Below are positions 8,635 through 16,764 of a stretch of 50,089 nt of DNA, in pieces. This stretch comes from Candidatus Sulfotelmatobacter sp. (GTDB lineage Bacteria; Acidobacteriota; Terriglobia; Terriglobales; Acidobacteriaceae): contig JAOAPI010000058.1 of NCBI GenBank assembly GCA_025462865.1, forward strand, positions 1-50,089, written 5' to 3'. Below the pieces are notes generated by a model. The model searched no databases, had not been told where the DNA came from, and worked only from the letters and a program-made list of their open reading frames with translations. How positions within the stretch are numbered: the first letter of the stretch is position 1; each line of letters opens with the position of its first letter. Position numbers and translations under genes: made by a program.

Positions 8635-9747
8635 TTGCCGACGAATCTGAAAGCGATTTCCCTGTTCCGGCTGCGCCGTCATCATTTGTTGGATGAGGCG
8701 CCTGCCGACGCAGTCTCAATCTGTCGCGATGTCTGCGGAGTGCAAGCTCAGATTATGTCCTCTGCGTTCCTGCAGCTTTGGACGCGCAACCATGCGATTA
8801 CGCGGAGCGAGATTGAAAATGAGCTGTGGCAGAGTCGGACTTTGGTTAAGACTTCTCTGATGCGGCAGACGCTGCACCTCATTCCCACTGATGAATTCCA
8901 CATTTATATTGCCGCTCTGAAAACGTGCCGGAGACAAGGGGTTCTCCGGGTGATGGCGAGATGTGGTATTGCGACCGACGAGGCCGAGGGATTGACTGTA
9001 TTGATCATGGAAGCTTTGTCCTCCGGAGCCTTAGGGAGAGCTGCCATCATGGCTGCCGTTCGTCCCAAGGTGAGCAAACGCGTTCATGCATGGATGGAAA
9101 AGGTTTGGAGCATCGTGAGGGTGCCTGTGGCTGAAGGGCTGGTTTGCTACGGGAGGGGAGAGAGCAACGAAGTTAGTTTTATCCGCGTGGATCGGTGGCT
9201 GCCTAGCCTGAAGTCGAAAAAAATGTCGGAGCTTGAGGCTCAATGCGCTCTTTTCCGAAAATATTTACGAGCTTATGGCCCGGCAACGCCCGGTGACTTT
9301 TCCCACTGGGCGGGAATTCCAATGCAGCAAGTTAAATCGTTGGTTCCTCTTCTCGAATCCGAACTGGAGGAGATTCCGGGCGACACCAGGAATTCTCTAT
9401 TGCTTCGCGAAGACGTTGCTGTGCTGAAGAGGCGTAGCGGGAAAAAATCATGCATTCGCCTGTTGCCAAGCTTTGATACCTACCTGCTGGCGCATCGTGC
9501 GAAGGATCATCTATTGAGCGCGAAGAATTATAAGCGCGTTTACCGAAACCAAGGTTGGATCTCACCGGTGATACTTATCGATGGTGCCGTCGCTGGAGTT
9601 TGGTCTCACAAATTTCAAAACAAGAGTGTGCTTGTAGAACTTCAGCCCTTCGGCAAGCTGTCGCGAACGGAACGAGCGCAGATCGTGCAGGAAGCGGAGG
9701 GGCTTGCGTTGTTTTTTAACCGAGACCTTGAATGCCAATTCGCATGA
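8635..9747 (+). CDS. AlkZ-like winged-helix DNA glycosylase (HTH_42 family)
   Basis: This 370-residue protein has the character of the HTH_42 winged-helix family, whose studied members (AlkZ, YcaQ) are DNA glycosylases acting on bulky alkyl lesions and interstrand crosslinks. The family's catalytic Q-x-Q motif is visible as GVQAQ, with Q37 and Q39. An N-terminal helical part (LFRLRRHHLLDEAP) and a conserved C-terminal SFDTYLLAHRAKDHLL and NQGWISPVILIDGAVAGVW complete the usual layout and length. The start is a TTG ten bases after the ligase stop; no ATG or GTG lies in frame nearby, and the frame from the ATG at 8621 closes quickly. The tight spacing to the ligase suggests a two-gene repair operon of base removal and nick sealing. 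The family call is firm; the exact lesion is not known. Confidence 0.8.
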   Translation: MPTNLKAISLFRLRRHHLLDEAPADAVSICRDVCGVQAQIMSSAFLQLWTRNHAITRSEIENELWQSRTLVKTSLMRQTLHLIPTDEFHIYIAALKTCRRQGVLRVMARCGIATDEAEGLTVLIMEALSSGALGRAAIMAAVRPKVSKRVHAWMEKVWSIVRVPVAEGLVCYGRGESNEVSFIRVDRWLPSLKSKKMSELEAQCALFRKYLRAYGPATPGDFSHWAGIPMQQVKSLVPLLESELEEIPGDTRNSLLLREDVAVLKRRSGKKSCIRLLPSFDTYLLAHRAKDHLLSAKNYKRVYRNQGWISPVILIDGAVAGVWSHKFQNKSVLVELQPFGKLSRTERAQIVQEAEGLALFFNRDLECQFA

Positions 9748-9795
9748 AGGCTGGGATAGCGGCTGAGCGTGGTGGTATAAAATGACATTCCAATC

Positions 9796-10485
9796 ATGCG
9801 AACCAAATGTTTAGTGGTCAGTTTCGTTTGCCTCGCGAGCCTGACTTGGGCGCAAGGATATTATTCGATAGAGCCGGCTACGCTTAAGCCGTCGGCTCCA
9901 ATTTCGGCTGAGCTGAGGAAGACTCTGGATACGCGAGGCACGCGGCTGGTAACTTCTCCTGACGGCGAAAAAAATACTCTCTGCGAACTGTGGTTCAGCA
10001 AAGTGGTTTCTGCCTATCCCCAGGCGACGGGGCCGCAAGAGGCTAGCTACAGCAATTTGAAGAAGGGCACGCTTCTCGGCGTGATCCATTTCCCGGCAAA
10101 AACGAAAGATGCCCGCGGCCAGGAGCTCGCGCCTGGATATTACACGATGCGTTATGTGCAGATGCCGCAGGATAATTCCCACGAGACTGTGATGGAATAT
10201 CCTGACTTCGTGGCGCTCAGTCCGGTGGCAGCGGACACGAAGAGTTACGAGACGATGCCGTTGGATGCTCTTCTTGACTTAAGCCGCCGTGCTTCCGGAA
10301 AAAGTCATCCGGCTGTAATCGGATTGATGCCCGCGAATCCGGGCTATACAGATTTCCCTGGGCTGGTGCCGGGTCAGGCTGTGTTGCAAGTGAAAATCAA
10401 GACAAAGGTGGGCACCAAGGCACCTGAGGAGCTCAAGCTCGCAATTATTTTGGTGCCGATCAAGGCACAAGATACGGGTTCTTGA
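9796..10485 (+). CDS. secreted protein of unknown function
   Basis: This 229-residue protein begins with a clear signal peptide (MRTKCLVVSFVCLASLTWAQ), with cleavage likely after the WAQ region. The mature part is beta-rich and includes GYYTMRYVQMPQDN and a repeated pattern of short hydrophobic strands, recalling acidobacterial envelope proteins of undefined role. No catalytic motif, heme site or lipobox was recognised. Upstream, a TATAAA-like box (about 9775-9780) lies close to the start. It stands alone between the repair pair and pncB, all on the same strand. Product function unknown. Confidence 0.75.
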   Translation: MRTKCLVVSFVCLASLTWAQGYYSIEPATLKPSAPISAELRKTLDTRGTRLVTSPDGEKNTLCELWFSKVVSAYPQATGPQEASYSNLKKGTLLGVIHFPAKTKDARGQELAPGYYTMRYVQMPQDNSHETVMEYPDFVALSPVAADTKSYETMPLDALLDLSRRASGKSHPAVIGLMPANPGYTDFPGLVPGQAVLQVKIKTKVGTKAPEELKLAIILVPIKAQDTGS

Positions 10486-10560
10486 CGCGCGAGCGCGGAA
10501 TGTGTCCGATAAATGAAACCGTGAATGGTTTCGGTTACCGAAGCGCAGAGGATGTAGTCA

Positions 10561-11943
10561 ATGATCGTGAATTTCGCGGAGCGGGCGCACAATCATAACT
10601 GGGAACTGGACCCGGTCACGCGATCCCTGTTGGATACGGACTTCTATAAGCTTCTGATGCTGCAGTTCATCTGGAAGCATTATCCGAAGACGCGGGTTTC
10701 ATTTTCGTTGTTCAACCGTTCTTCAACGGGACCTGTAGATACGTTCGCGCACGAAGAGCTGACCGAGCAGCTCGACCACGCTCGCAATGTTCGCTTTCGC
10801 AGATCCGAGCTCGTCTGGTTGGCTGGCAATACGTTCTATGGCCGGCGAGGAATCTTTGAGCCGGCTTTTCTCGAATGGCTGGAACGAGACTTCCGATTGT
10901 CAGACTACGAACTATCGGTCAGGGACGGCCGCTTTCATCTCACCTTCGACGGACTCTGGACCGACACAACAATGTGGGAGCTTTATTCGCTCTCCATCAT
11001 CAACGAGCTGCGCACGAGAGCGAATCTTAAGCGGCTGAGCGAGTTTGGCCTCGATATTCTGTACGCGAGAGCAAAGACGAAGTTGTGGAGCAAAATCGAG
11101 CGGCTGCGCGGAGTTCCCAATCTTAGCGTGGCCGATTTCGGCACGCGGCGCCGCCACAGTTTTCTGTGGCAGGAATACGTAGTCGAGGCCATGGCCGCGA
11201 ACCTTGGCAGCGGTTTTACTGGAACGTCGAATGCATTTCTCGCGCACAAGCATGACCTCGAGGCGATAGGCACGAACGCCCATGAGATCCCCATGGTTCT
11301 TGCCGCCCTGGCGACGGACGATCAAGGTTTGAAAGCTTCGCAGTACCGGGTCCTCGAGCAGTGGCAGAAAACGTACGAAGGCGCGCTTCGCATTATGCTT
11401 CCCGATACATTCGGCACCACCCAATTTCTTGAAGGCGCGCCGGATTGGGCCGCCGACTGGACAGGCCAGCGTGTCGACAGCAAAGATCCGTATATAGCCG
11501 GCGATGAATATATCGAATGGCTTAAAGTTCGAGGCCGTGATCCGCAGGACAAGCTTGTGATCGCCTCCGACGCGCTGGACGTTGACGACATCCTCGGCCT
11601 GCACGCGTATTTTGGCGGCACACTCGCCCGCGGCGTCACGCCTGGGGACTTCCGCAGTGCGAATGATTTTCGTGATCGGCGCAAATGGACGTCCGGTCGT
11701 CGCATTCGCTTCAGCGCAGGTTGGGGCACTCTGCTTACCAATGATTTTCGTGGCTGCGACCCAGGCGGAGAGACCGGCTTCGATCCGATCAGCCTTATCA
11801 GCAAAGTTTCAAGCGTAGAAGGCCGTCCCGCAGTGAAGCTTTCGGACAATTATGCAAAAGCTCTCGGACCCCCTGCGGAAATCGAGCGTTACCGCCGAGT
11901 TTTCGGCACGGTCGGCGTCAGTAATATCCCTGTGATTGCATAA
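10561..11943 (+). CDS. pncB: nicotinate phosphoribosyltransferase
   Basis: This enzyme makes nicotinate mononucleotide from nicotinate and PRPP, with ATP hydrolysis, in the NAD salvage (Preiss-Handler) pathway in the cytoplasm. The 460-residue length is normal. Family features are the N-terminal LLDTDFYKLLMLQFIW, the substrate loop around FGTRRRHSFLWQ, the GTSNAFLAHK segment, and GTNAHEIPM, which holds the histidine that is phosphorylated in studied PncB enzymes. The C-terminal part has the phosphate-binding FSAGWGTLLTND. The gene is followed by a strong intrinsic terminator at 12076-12115, so it is probably the last gene of its transcript. The start ATG has a weak purine-rich sequence (GAGG) about ten bases upstream. 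Confidence 0.95.
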   Translation: MIVNFAERAHNHNWELDPVTRSLLDTDFYKLLMLQFIWKHYPKTRVSFSLFNRSSTGPVDTFAHEELTEQLDHARNVRFRRSELVWLAGNTFYGRRGIFEPAFLEWLERDFRLSDYELSVRDGRFHLTFDGLWTDTTMWELYSLSIINELRTRANLKRLSEFGLDILYARAKTKLWSKIERLRGVPNLSVADFGTRRRHSFLWQEYVVEAMAANLGSGFTGTSNAFLAHKHDLEAIGTNAHEIPMVLAALATDDQGLKASQYRVLEQWQKTYEGALRIMLPDTFGTTQFLEGAPDWAADWTGQRVDSKDPYIAGDEYIEWLKVRGRDPQDKLVIASDALDVDDILGLHAYFGGTLARGVTPGDFRSANDFRDRRKWTSGRRIRFSAGWGTLLTNDFRGCDPGGETGFDPISLISKVSSVEGRPAVKLSDNYAKALGPPAEIERYRRVFGTVGVSNIPVIA

Positions 11944-12075
11944 GCTATTGGTATGACAAGGGTTGGTGTGCCTACCCGTTCGTGCTAAGGTATGGCACGC
12001 CAGAGCCATATACGAGGCTGGCTCTCGGAGATAGTCTTGTTTTCGAGCAGCACTTGGGGGAGGGCTGATCAACAG

Positions 12076-12115
12076 ACGTCCCGAGACTCAAACGAGTCTG
12101 GGACGTTTTGTTTTG
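12076..12115 (+). terminator. intrinsic terminator after pncB
   Basis: A hairpin with 13 paired bases forms between ACGTCCC-G-AGACTC (12076-12089) and GAGTCT-GGGACGT (12094-12106), with one bulged G and a four-base loop. It is followed by the T-rich tail TTTTGTTTT. This is a textbook rho-independent terminator for rightward transcription. Its position inside the longest open frame of the next gene is one reason to start that gene at 12201 and not at 12108. Confidence 0.9.
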
Positions 12116-12184
12116 TGCGCTACTTTCTTTGAAGGCTCACCCCTTAATCATCCCCAGAGTCGATTCAGGTTTTACGCCCGCCTG

Positions 12185-12190
12185 TATAAT
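12185..12190 (+). promoter_or_regulatory. -10 box very close to the CRTAC1 start
   Basis: A perfect TATAAT lies ten bases before the ATG at 12201. The -35 region is not clear. Transcription would begin only a few bases before the ATG, and no Shine-Dalgarno sequence lies between, which suggests a leaderless or nearly leaderless message. Confidence 0.45.
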
Positions 12191-12200
12191 CGGCCTGCGT

Positions 12201-13976
12201 ATGCCAGCCCAGCTTTCCAGGTGGACGTTTTTCGTATGCCTGGCAGCGTCTCTTGCGACGATTTCGCACGCGCAAGTGCATCAGAATAAAACCAAAGCCA
12301 CTTCGGCGGCGCAACAAAATCACTCGCCTAGTCCAGCCGCCTCAGCCCCAGAGTTTGAAGACATTGCCCAAAAAGCCGGGCTTAACGTCGCGCACATTTC
12401 TTCTCCGGACAAGAAATATATTGTGGAATCGATGAGCGGCGGCGTGGGCCTCATCGACTGCGATAACGACGGCAAGCTCGACATCATTACCGTCAACGGC
12501 TCAACCGTTCAACGATACCGAGAGGGCGGGGACTTGATGATTACGCTCTATCATCAGGATGCCGACCTGAAATTCTCCGACATTACAAAACCTTCTGGCC
12601 TGACCCGCAAGGGCTGGGGCATGGGCGTGGCCGTTGCTGATTACGACAACGATGGGCTACAGGATATTTATGTCACCGGCTTTGGCGGGAATGCGCTTTA
12701 CCACAACCTGGGCAACTGCAAATTTGAAGATGTAACTGAAAAGGCTGGCGTCGGTGCAGGAGGATTCAGCACGGGGGCCGCCTGGGCGGATTACGACCGC
12801 GACGGTCATGTAGATCTTTTTGTGTCGCGCTATGTTCACGTCGATATCGATAACTTGCCACAGTTCGGTAACGATCCTCGGTTTTGCCGATTCAAAGGAG
12901 TGCTCGTGCAGTGCGGGCCATGGGGGCTGCCAGGAGAATCGGATCTGCTGTTTCATAACAAGGGCAATGGCACGTTCGAGGAAGTTTCGAAGAAAGCGGG
13001 CGTAGACGATCCGAATCACTACTATGGGTTGGGCGCGACCTGGGGCGACTACGACAATGACGGGTGGCCCGATCTATACGTTGCCAACGATGCAGGCCCC
13101 AACTTTCTGTATCGCAATAAGCATGACGGAACATTCGACGATGTCGGCTTGCTGAGCGGAGTTGCGCTGAGTGCTGACGGAATGCAGCAAGGCTCGATGG
13201 GCGTTGACTGGGGCGACTATCTGCATGAGGGCCGCCTGTCGATGATTGTCACGAATTTTGTGGAGCAGGGCTCGACCCTCTATCACAACCTGGGTAAAGA
13301 TGATTTTTCCGACGTCAGTGTGCGCGCGAAGGTGATGAAGCCGACCTATCCTTTCGTGAGCTGGGGAGCGGCATTTTTTGACATGGACAATGACGGCTGG
13401 CTCGATCTGTTCGTAGCGAACGGCCACGTCTATCCGCAGGTGGATGCAATTCCCGGCGGAACGCCCTATCGCCAACCTATGCTTTTGTTCCGCAATCATC
13501 GTGACGGAACTTTTGACGATGTGTCACAGGCGCTCGCTGGCATGGCTCCGCAATCGCGGCGGGGCGCGGCATTTGGAGACATCAACAACGATGGCAATGT
13601 TGATGTCGTTGTGCTGAACGTGGGAGAGCCGCCGTCATTGCTGCTGAATCACAGCGACAGCATGAATCACCGCGTGCTATTCAAACTGGTTGGAGTGAAA
13701 AGTAACAAGGCCGCAATCGGCGCGCGCATAACTGTGAAGGCCGGTACGCTGTCGCAGTTCAGCGAAGTTCGCGGTGGGGCAAGCTACCTGTCTCAAAACG
13801 ATTTGCGGCTGCACTTCGGGTTGGGGACGAATGAAAAGATGAACGAAGTAAGTATCCGCTGGCCGAACGGTAAAACGGAAATTTTAAGGGATGTGCCCGC
13901 AGACTTTATTTACACGATAGTCGAGGGCAGCGGAATTCAGAAGAAGGTGGCGCTTCCTCCGTTGCAGCAACGTTGA
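12201..13976 (+). CDS. secreted CRTAC1-family protein (FG-GAP repeats plus ASPIC/UnbV)
   Basis: This 591-residue protein starts with a signal peptide (MPAQLSRWTFFVCLAASLAT... ending near SHAQ). It then carries seven FG-GAP/VCBS blades, each with a calcium-loop pattern such as DCDNDGKLDI, DYDNDGLQDI, DYDRDGHVDL, DYDNDGWPDL, DMDNDGWLDL and DINNDGNVDV. The fifth blade (DYLHEGRLSM) has lost the calcium pattern. The C-terminus is an ASPIC/UnbV domain (SEVRGGASYLSQNDLRLHFG). Such proteins are expected to fold as a calcium-stabilised beta-propeller outside the cell; their substrates are mostly unknown. The start at 12201 is chosen because the longer frame from 12108 begins inside the pncB terminator and because the signal peptide follows this ATG. 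The gene is separate from, but closely similar in layout to, the gene at 21172-22869. Confidence 0.9.
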   Translation: MPAQLSRWTFFVCLAASLATISHAQVHQNKTKATSAAQQNHSPSPAASAPEFEDIAQKAGLNVAHISSPDKKYIVESMSGGVGLIDCDNDGKLDIITVNGSTVQRYREGGDLMITLYHQDADLKFSDITKPSGLTRKGWGMGVAVADYDNDGLQDIYVTGFGGNALYHNLGNCKFEDVTEKAGVGAGGFSTGAAWADYDRDGHVDLFVSRYVHVDIDNLPQFGNDPRFCRFKGVLVQCGPWGLPGESDLLFHNKGNGTFEEVSKKAGVDDPNHYYGLGATWGDYDNDGWPDLYVANDAGPNFLYRNKHDGTFDDVGLLSGVALSADGMQQGSMGVDWGDYLHEGRLSMIVTNFVEQGSTLYHNLGKDDFSDVSVRAKVMKPTYPFVSWGAAFFDMDNDGWLDLFVANGHVYPQVDAIPGGTPYRQPMLLFRNHRDGTFDDVSQALAGMAPQSRRGAAFGDINNDGNVDVVVLNVGEPPSLLLNHSDSMNHRVLFKLVGVKSNKAAIGARITVKAGTLSQFSEVRGGASYLSQNDLRLHFGLGTNEKMNEVSIRWPNGKTEILRDVPADFIYTIVEGSGIQKKVALPPLQQR

Positions 13977-14061
13977 AATTCCTTTGAGAGTTCCTGCGCA
14001 GAGTTCCTGCAAAACCTATTCAAGCAAACTTTTAAATTTCTGCTAAAAATCTTAATCCCAG

Positions 14062-15387
14062 TTATTCGATTCCCAATTGTTTCTGGATTTGTTCGAGCGG
14101 CACGCCCTTCGTTTCCGGAACTAGAGTCTTCACCCAGATGAGTTGAAGAACCATCATGCCGGCGAAAAAAGCGAAAACGTAGCCGGGCTGGAAGGCGGCG
14201 ACCATCTGAGGGAAAAAGGTTGTGAGCAAGGCGGCGAAAATCCAGTGCGTGAAGCTGCCGAGGGTCTGACCTTCCGCGCGATGACGATTGGGAAAAATCT
14301 CAGAAATAAAAACCCAGATGACTGCGCCTTGGCCAATGGCATGGGCCGCGATGAATGCAAAGATGCAAACCGGTACGATTGAGAAGTGGCCAGTAAAAAA
14401 CGCCCATGCGACAAGTCCAAGCGAAATAATGTAGCCGAACGAGCCGATGTAGAGAAGCGTTCGCCGGCCAAGGCGGTCAATCAACCAAAGGCCCACAAAA
14501 GTGAAAACGAGATTGGTAATGCCAATACCAACGGATTTCAGCAGGGCGGCTTTTGCGCCGAGACCGGTAAGTTCGAATATGCGAGGGGCGAAATAGAGAA
14601 TTGCATTAATGCCGGAGAGCTGGTTGAAGAAGGCAATCAGAATCGCCAGCATGATGGGTTTGCGAAGGCGCGCCGTCCAGAAATTTCCAGAAGATACTTG
14701 CTCCGAGGATGCAGCGATGATTACGTCTGCCTCGGCCGCGATCTCAGCCTTCGAAAGGTCAGGCTGAACGCGTTGCAGCACGTCCAGCCCCGCCTCACGG
14801 TCGCCCTTTCTGCCTAGGAGCCAGCGCGGGCTTTCGGGAAGTCCGAAACACAACGCTGTGTAAAGCAGCGAGGGGAAAGCGGCCACGCCTAACATCCATC
14901 GCCAGGCGTTCTCGCCGATGCCCGCCAACAGTGCGTTCGAGACGAATGCGATCAGGATTCCAAAAACGATGTTGAACTGGAACATGCCGGCAAGTCTTCC
15001 GCGATACTTGGGAGGTGCGATCTCCGAAATATACATGGGGGCAACTACGGTAGAGATGCCGATGCCCAGCCCGCCTATGACGCGCGCCATGATGAAAGTG
15101 GCAACATTCGGGGCCAAAGCTGAGCCGACCGCACCGAGAAAGTAAAGCACGCCGATCCAGAGCAACGTAGCCTTGCGTCCAAAGCGGTCGGCCGGCCAGC
15201 CGCCGAGGAGCGAACCCACGACGGTACCGTAGAGGGCCGAAGCCATGGCAATACCGTGCAGGGCGGGGCTTAGACCCCACAGCGTTTGAATTGTCTTTTC
15301 GGCGCCCGAAATAACAACCGTGTCAAAACCGAAGAGAAATCCGGCAAGGGCCGACGTGAGCGACCAGAAGAAGATGCGACTATTCAT
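14062..15387 (-). CDS. sugar-porter family MFS transporter
   Basis: This 441-residue, twelve-helix membrane protein imports a sugar or polyol, probably with protons. Signatures of the sugar porter family are present: DRFGRKATLL between helices 2 and 3, GLGIGISTVVAPMYISEIAP with KYRGRL in helix 4-5, PESPRWLLGRKG before the central loop, the second-half repeat DRLGRRTLL, and the end motif PETKGVPLEQIQ. QLSGINAILYFAP in helix 7 is the typical sugar-contact segment. The substrate cannot be told from sequence; arabinose/xylose/glucose-type porters are the nearest relatives. It lies 86 bases downstream of the rhodanese gene on the same strand and is convergent with the CRTAC1 gene. Confidence 0.92.
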   Translation of the reverse strand: MNSRIFFWSLTSALAGFLFGFDTVVISGAEKTIQTLWGLSPALHGIAMASALYGTVVGSLLGGWPADRFGRKATLLWIGVLYFLGAVGSALAPNVATFIMARVIGGLGIGISTVVAPMYISEIAPPKYRGRLAGMFQFNIVFGILIAFVSNALLAGIGENAWRWMLGVAAFPSLLYTALCFGLPESPRWLLGRKGDREAGLDVLQRVQPDLSKAEIAAEADVIIAASSEQVSSGNFWTARLRKPIMLAILIAFFNQLSGINAILYFAPRIFELTGLGAKAALLKSVGIGITNLVFTFVGLWLIDRLGRRTLLYIGSFGYIISLGLVAWAFFTGHFSIVPVCIFAFIAAHAIGQGAVIWVFISEIFPNRHRAEGQTLGSFTHWIFAALLTTFFPQMVAAFQPGYVFAFFAGMMVLQLIWVKTLVPETKGVPLEQIQKQLGIE

Positions 15388-15473
15388 AAGCGGATAGAGA
15401 CGGTTACTTACGAAAACGCGCGAAGCTTCACTCGATTCGACGTGTGCTGTGCTCCGATAAAAACGGCTGCTGA

Positions 15474-15854
15474 CTAGCTCCCTTTGGTTAGGGGATAACC
15501 TTTTCCCCGCCAGTCACGGATTCCGCCGTCCATCGAGATAACATTCTTGTAGCCCATCTTCTGCAGATTGTCGGCAGCGAGCGCCGATCGGAATCCACCG
15601 CCACAGTACAACACGATTTCGGCGTTGAGATCGGGCACGCGTGCTTCGATGTCGCGCTCGATGATTCCTTTGCCCAGGTGAATCGCGCCGGGCAGATGAT
15701 CCTTGGCAAATTCACTTTCTTCACGCACATCCACCAGGGTGAGTTTCGCTCCGCCATCCATCTTCTTTTTGATTTCATCGGCGTTGGTTTCGCGCACGCG
15801 CGACTTCGCCTCGTTCACGATTTTCAGAAATCTGGGAGGGTGCTGGTCCGCCAT
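15474..15854 (-). CDS. single-domain rhodanese-like protein
   Basis: This 126-residue protein has one rhodanese domain with the active-site loop YCGGGFRS, catalytic cysteine C84. LVDVREESEFAKDHLPGAIHL is the conserved first part and the C-terminal MDGGIRDWRGKGYPL closes the fold. Single-domain rhodaneses transfer sulfane sulfur between thiol partners in the cytoplasm; the acceptor here is unknown. A good ribosome-binding site (AAAGGAG) stands six bases before the ATG. It is probably co-transcribed with the downstream sugar porter, though nothing in sequence links their roles. Confidence 0.92.
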   Translation of the reverse strand: MADQHPPRFLKIVNEAKSRVRETNADEIKKKMDGGAKLTLVDVREESEFAKDHLPGAIHLGKGIIERDIEARVPDLNAEIVLYCGGGFRSALAADNLQKMGYKNVISMDGGIRDWRGKGYPLTKGS

Positions 15855-15993
15855 GGAATCTCCTTTAAGGTTAAGTCGACGATAGACATCCTATCAAGTT
15901 TGTGGAAAATGGCGCGTGCTGCGACCCTCGGTCGTTCTTCTTTTGCTAGATCGTGCTCTTCGTGGCTGTTGATTTCTCAGTTAGCATGAACAG

Positions 15994-16764
15994 GTGGAAA
16001 CGAATAAGCCTACTCGGAAGATCGGCTTGGCGCGCGCTTTGTCGAAGCTCGGTTATTGCTCGAGGTCACGAGCGGCAGAGTTGATTCGCGCCGGACAGGT
16101 GAGACTGAATGGAAAGCTGCAGCGCGATCCGGAGGCAGCGGTTTCGGAAAAGCATGATCGGATCGAGGTCAATGGTAAAGCCGTCGAGACACGAGACAAA
16201 ATTTACCTGATGCTAAATAAGCCCAGGGGTGTGGTGACGACAGCATCCGATGAGAAAGGAAGGGAGACAGTCTACACAACGCTGAGGGGAAGCTCTCTTC
16301 CGTGGGTCGCGCCCGTGGGTCGCCTGGATAAGGCCAGCGAGGGACTGCTATTGCTGACGAACGATTCTGAGTGGGGAGCACGCATCGCCGCGCCCGAAAC
16401 GCATTTGGATAAGACGTACCATGTGCAGGTGGGGACGCTTGTAAGTGAGCAGGACGTTCAAGCTCTAGCGCTGGGAGTGAAAGGTAAAAATGGAGAAGTA
16501 CTGCAAGTTAAATATGTTCGTCGCTTGCGTGTGGGGCAGAAAAACTGCTGGCTTGAAATTGTTCTCGACGAAGGCAAGAATCGCCAGATCCGCCGCATGA
16601 TGGAGTCCATGGAAGTGGAAGTATTGCGACTGGTGCGAGTGGCCGTTGGGACCGTTCAGTTGGGTGATCTCGCTAAAGGCGCGCACCGTTCCCTGACCAA
16701 GGCCGAAAAGGAAATGTTGGACGGAGAAATGCTGGGGAGTGGCCCACGGGGCAAGACCTCGTGA
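15994..16764 (+). CDS. RsuA/RluB-family rRNA pseudouridine synthase
   Basis: This 256-residue enzyme converts a uridine in rRNA to pseudouridine. An N-terminal S4 RNA-binding domain (about 11-60, SKLGYCSRSRAAELIRAGQV) is followed by the catalytic domain with PVGRLDKASEGLLLLTND, where D112 is the catalytic aspartate. YLMLNKPRGVVTT and EGKNRQIRRMM are also family signatures. The size and S4 domain fit RluB/RluE/RsuA; which of these it is cannot be settled here. The start is a GTG at 15994, since the ATG at 15986 is in another frame. The stop overlaps the start of the amidase gene by four bases (GTGA), implying translational coupling. Confidence 0.9.
   Translation: METNKPTRKIGLARALSKLGYCSRSRAAELIRAGQVRLNGKLQRDPEAAVSEKHDRIEVNGKAVETRDKIYLMLNKPRGVVTTASDEKGRETVYTTLRGSSLPWVAPVGRLDKASEGLLLLTNDSEWGARIAAPETHLDKTYHVQVGTLVSEQDVQALALGVKGKNGEVLQVKYVRRLRVGQKNCWLEIVLDEGKNRQIRRMMESMEVEVLRLVRVAVGTVQLGDLAKGAHRSLTKAEKEMLDGEMLGSGPRGKTS

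Noticed and set aside
10912..11604. 230-residue leftward frame inside pncB
   Set aside because: It lies wholly within a well-supported gene on the other strand and shows no domain.
12108..12200. upstream extension of the CRTAC1 gene from a TTG at 12108
   Set aside because: It begins in the tail of a strong terminator, and the signal peptide begins at the ATG at 12201.
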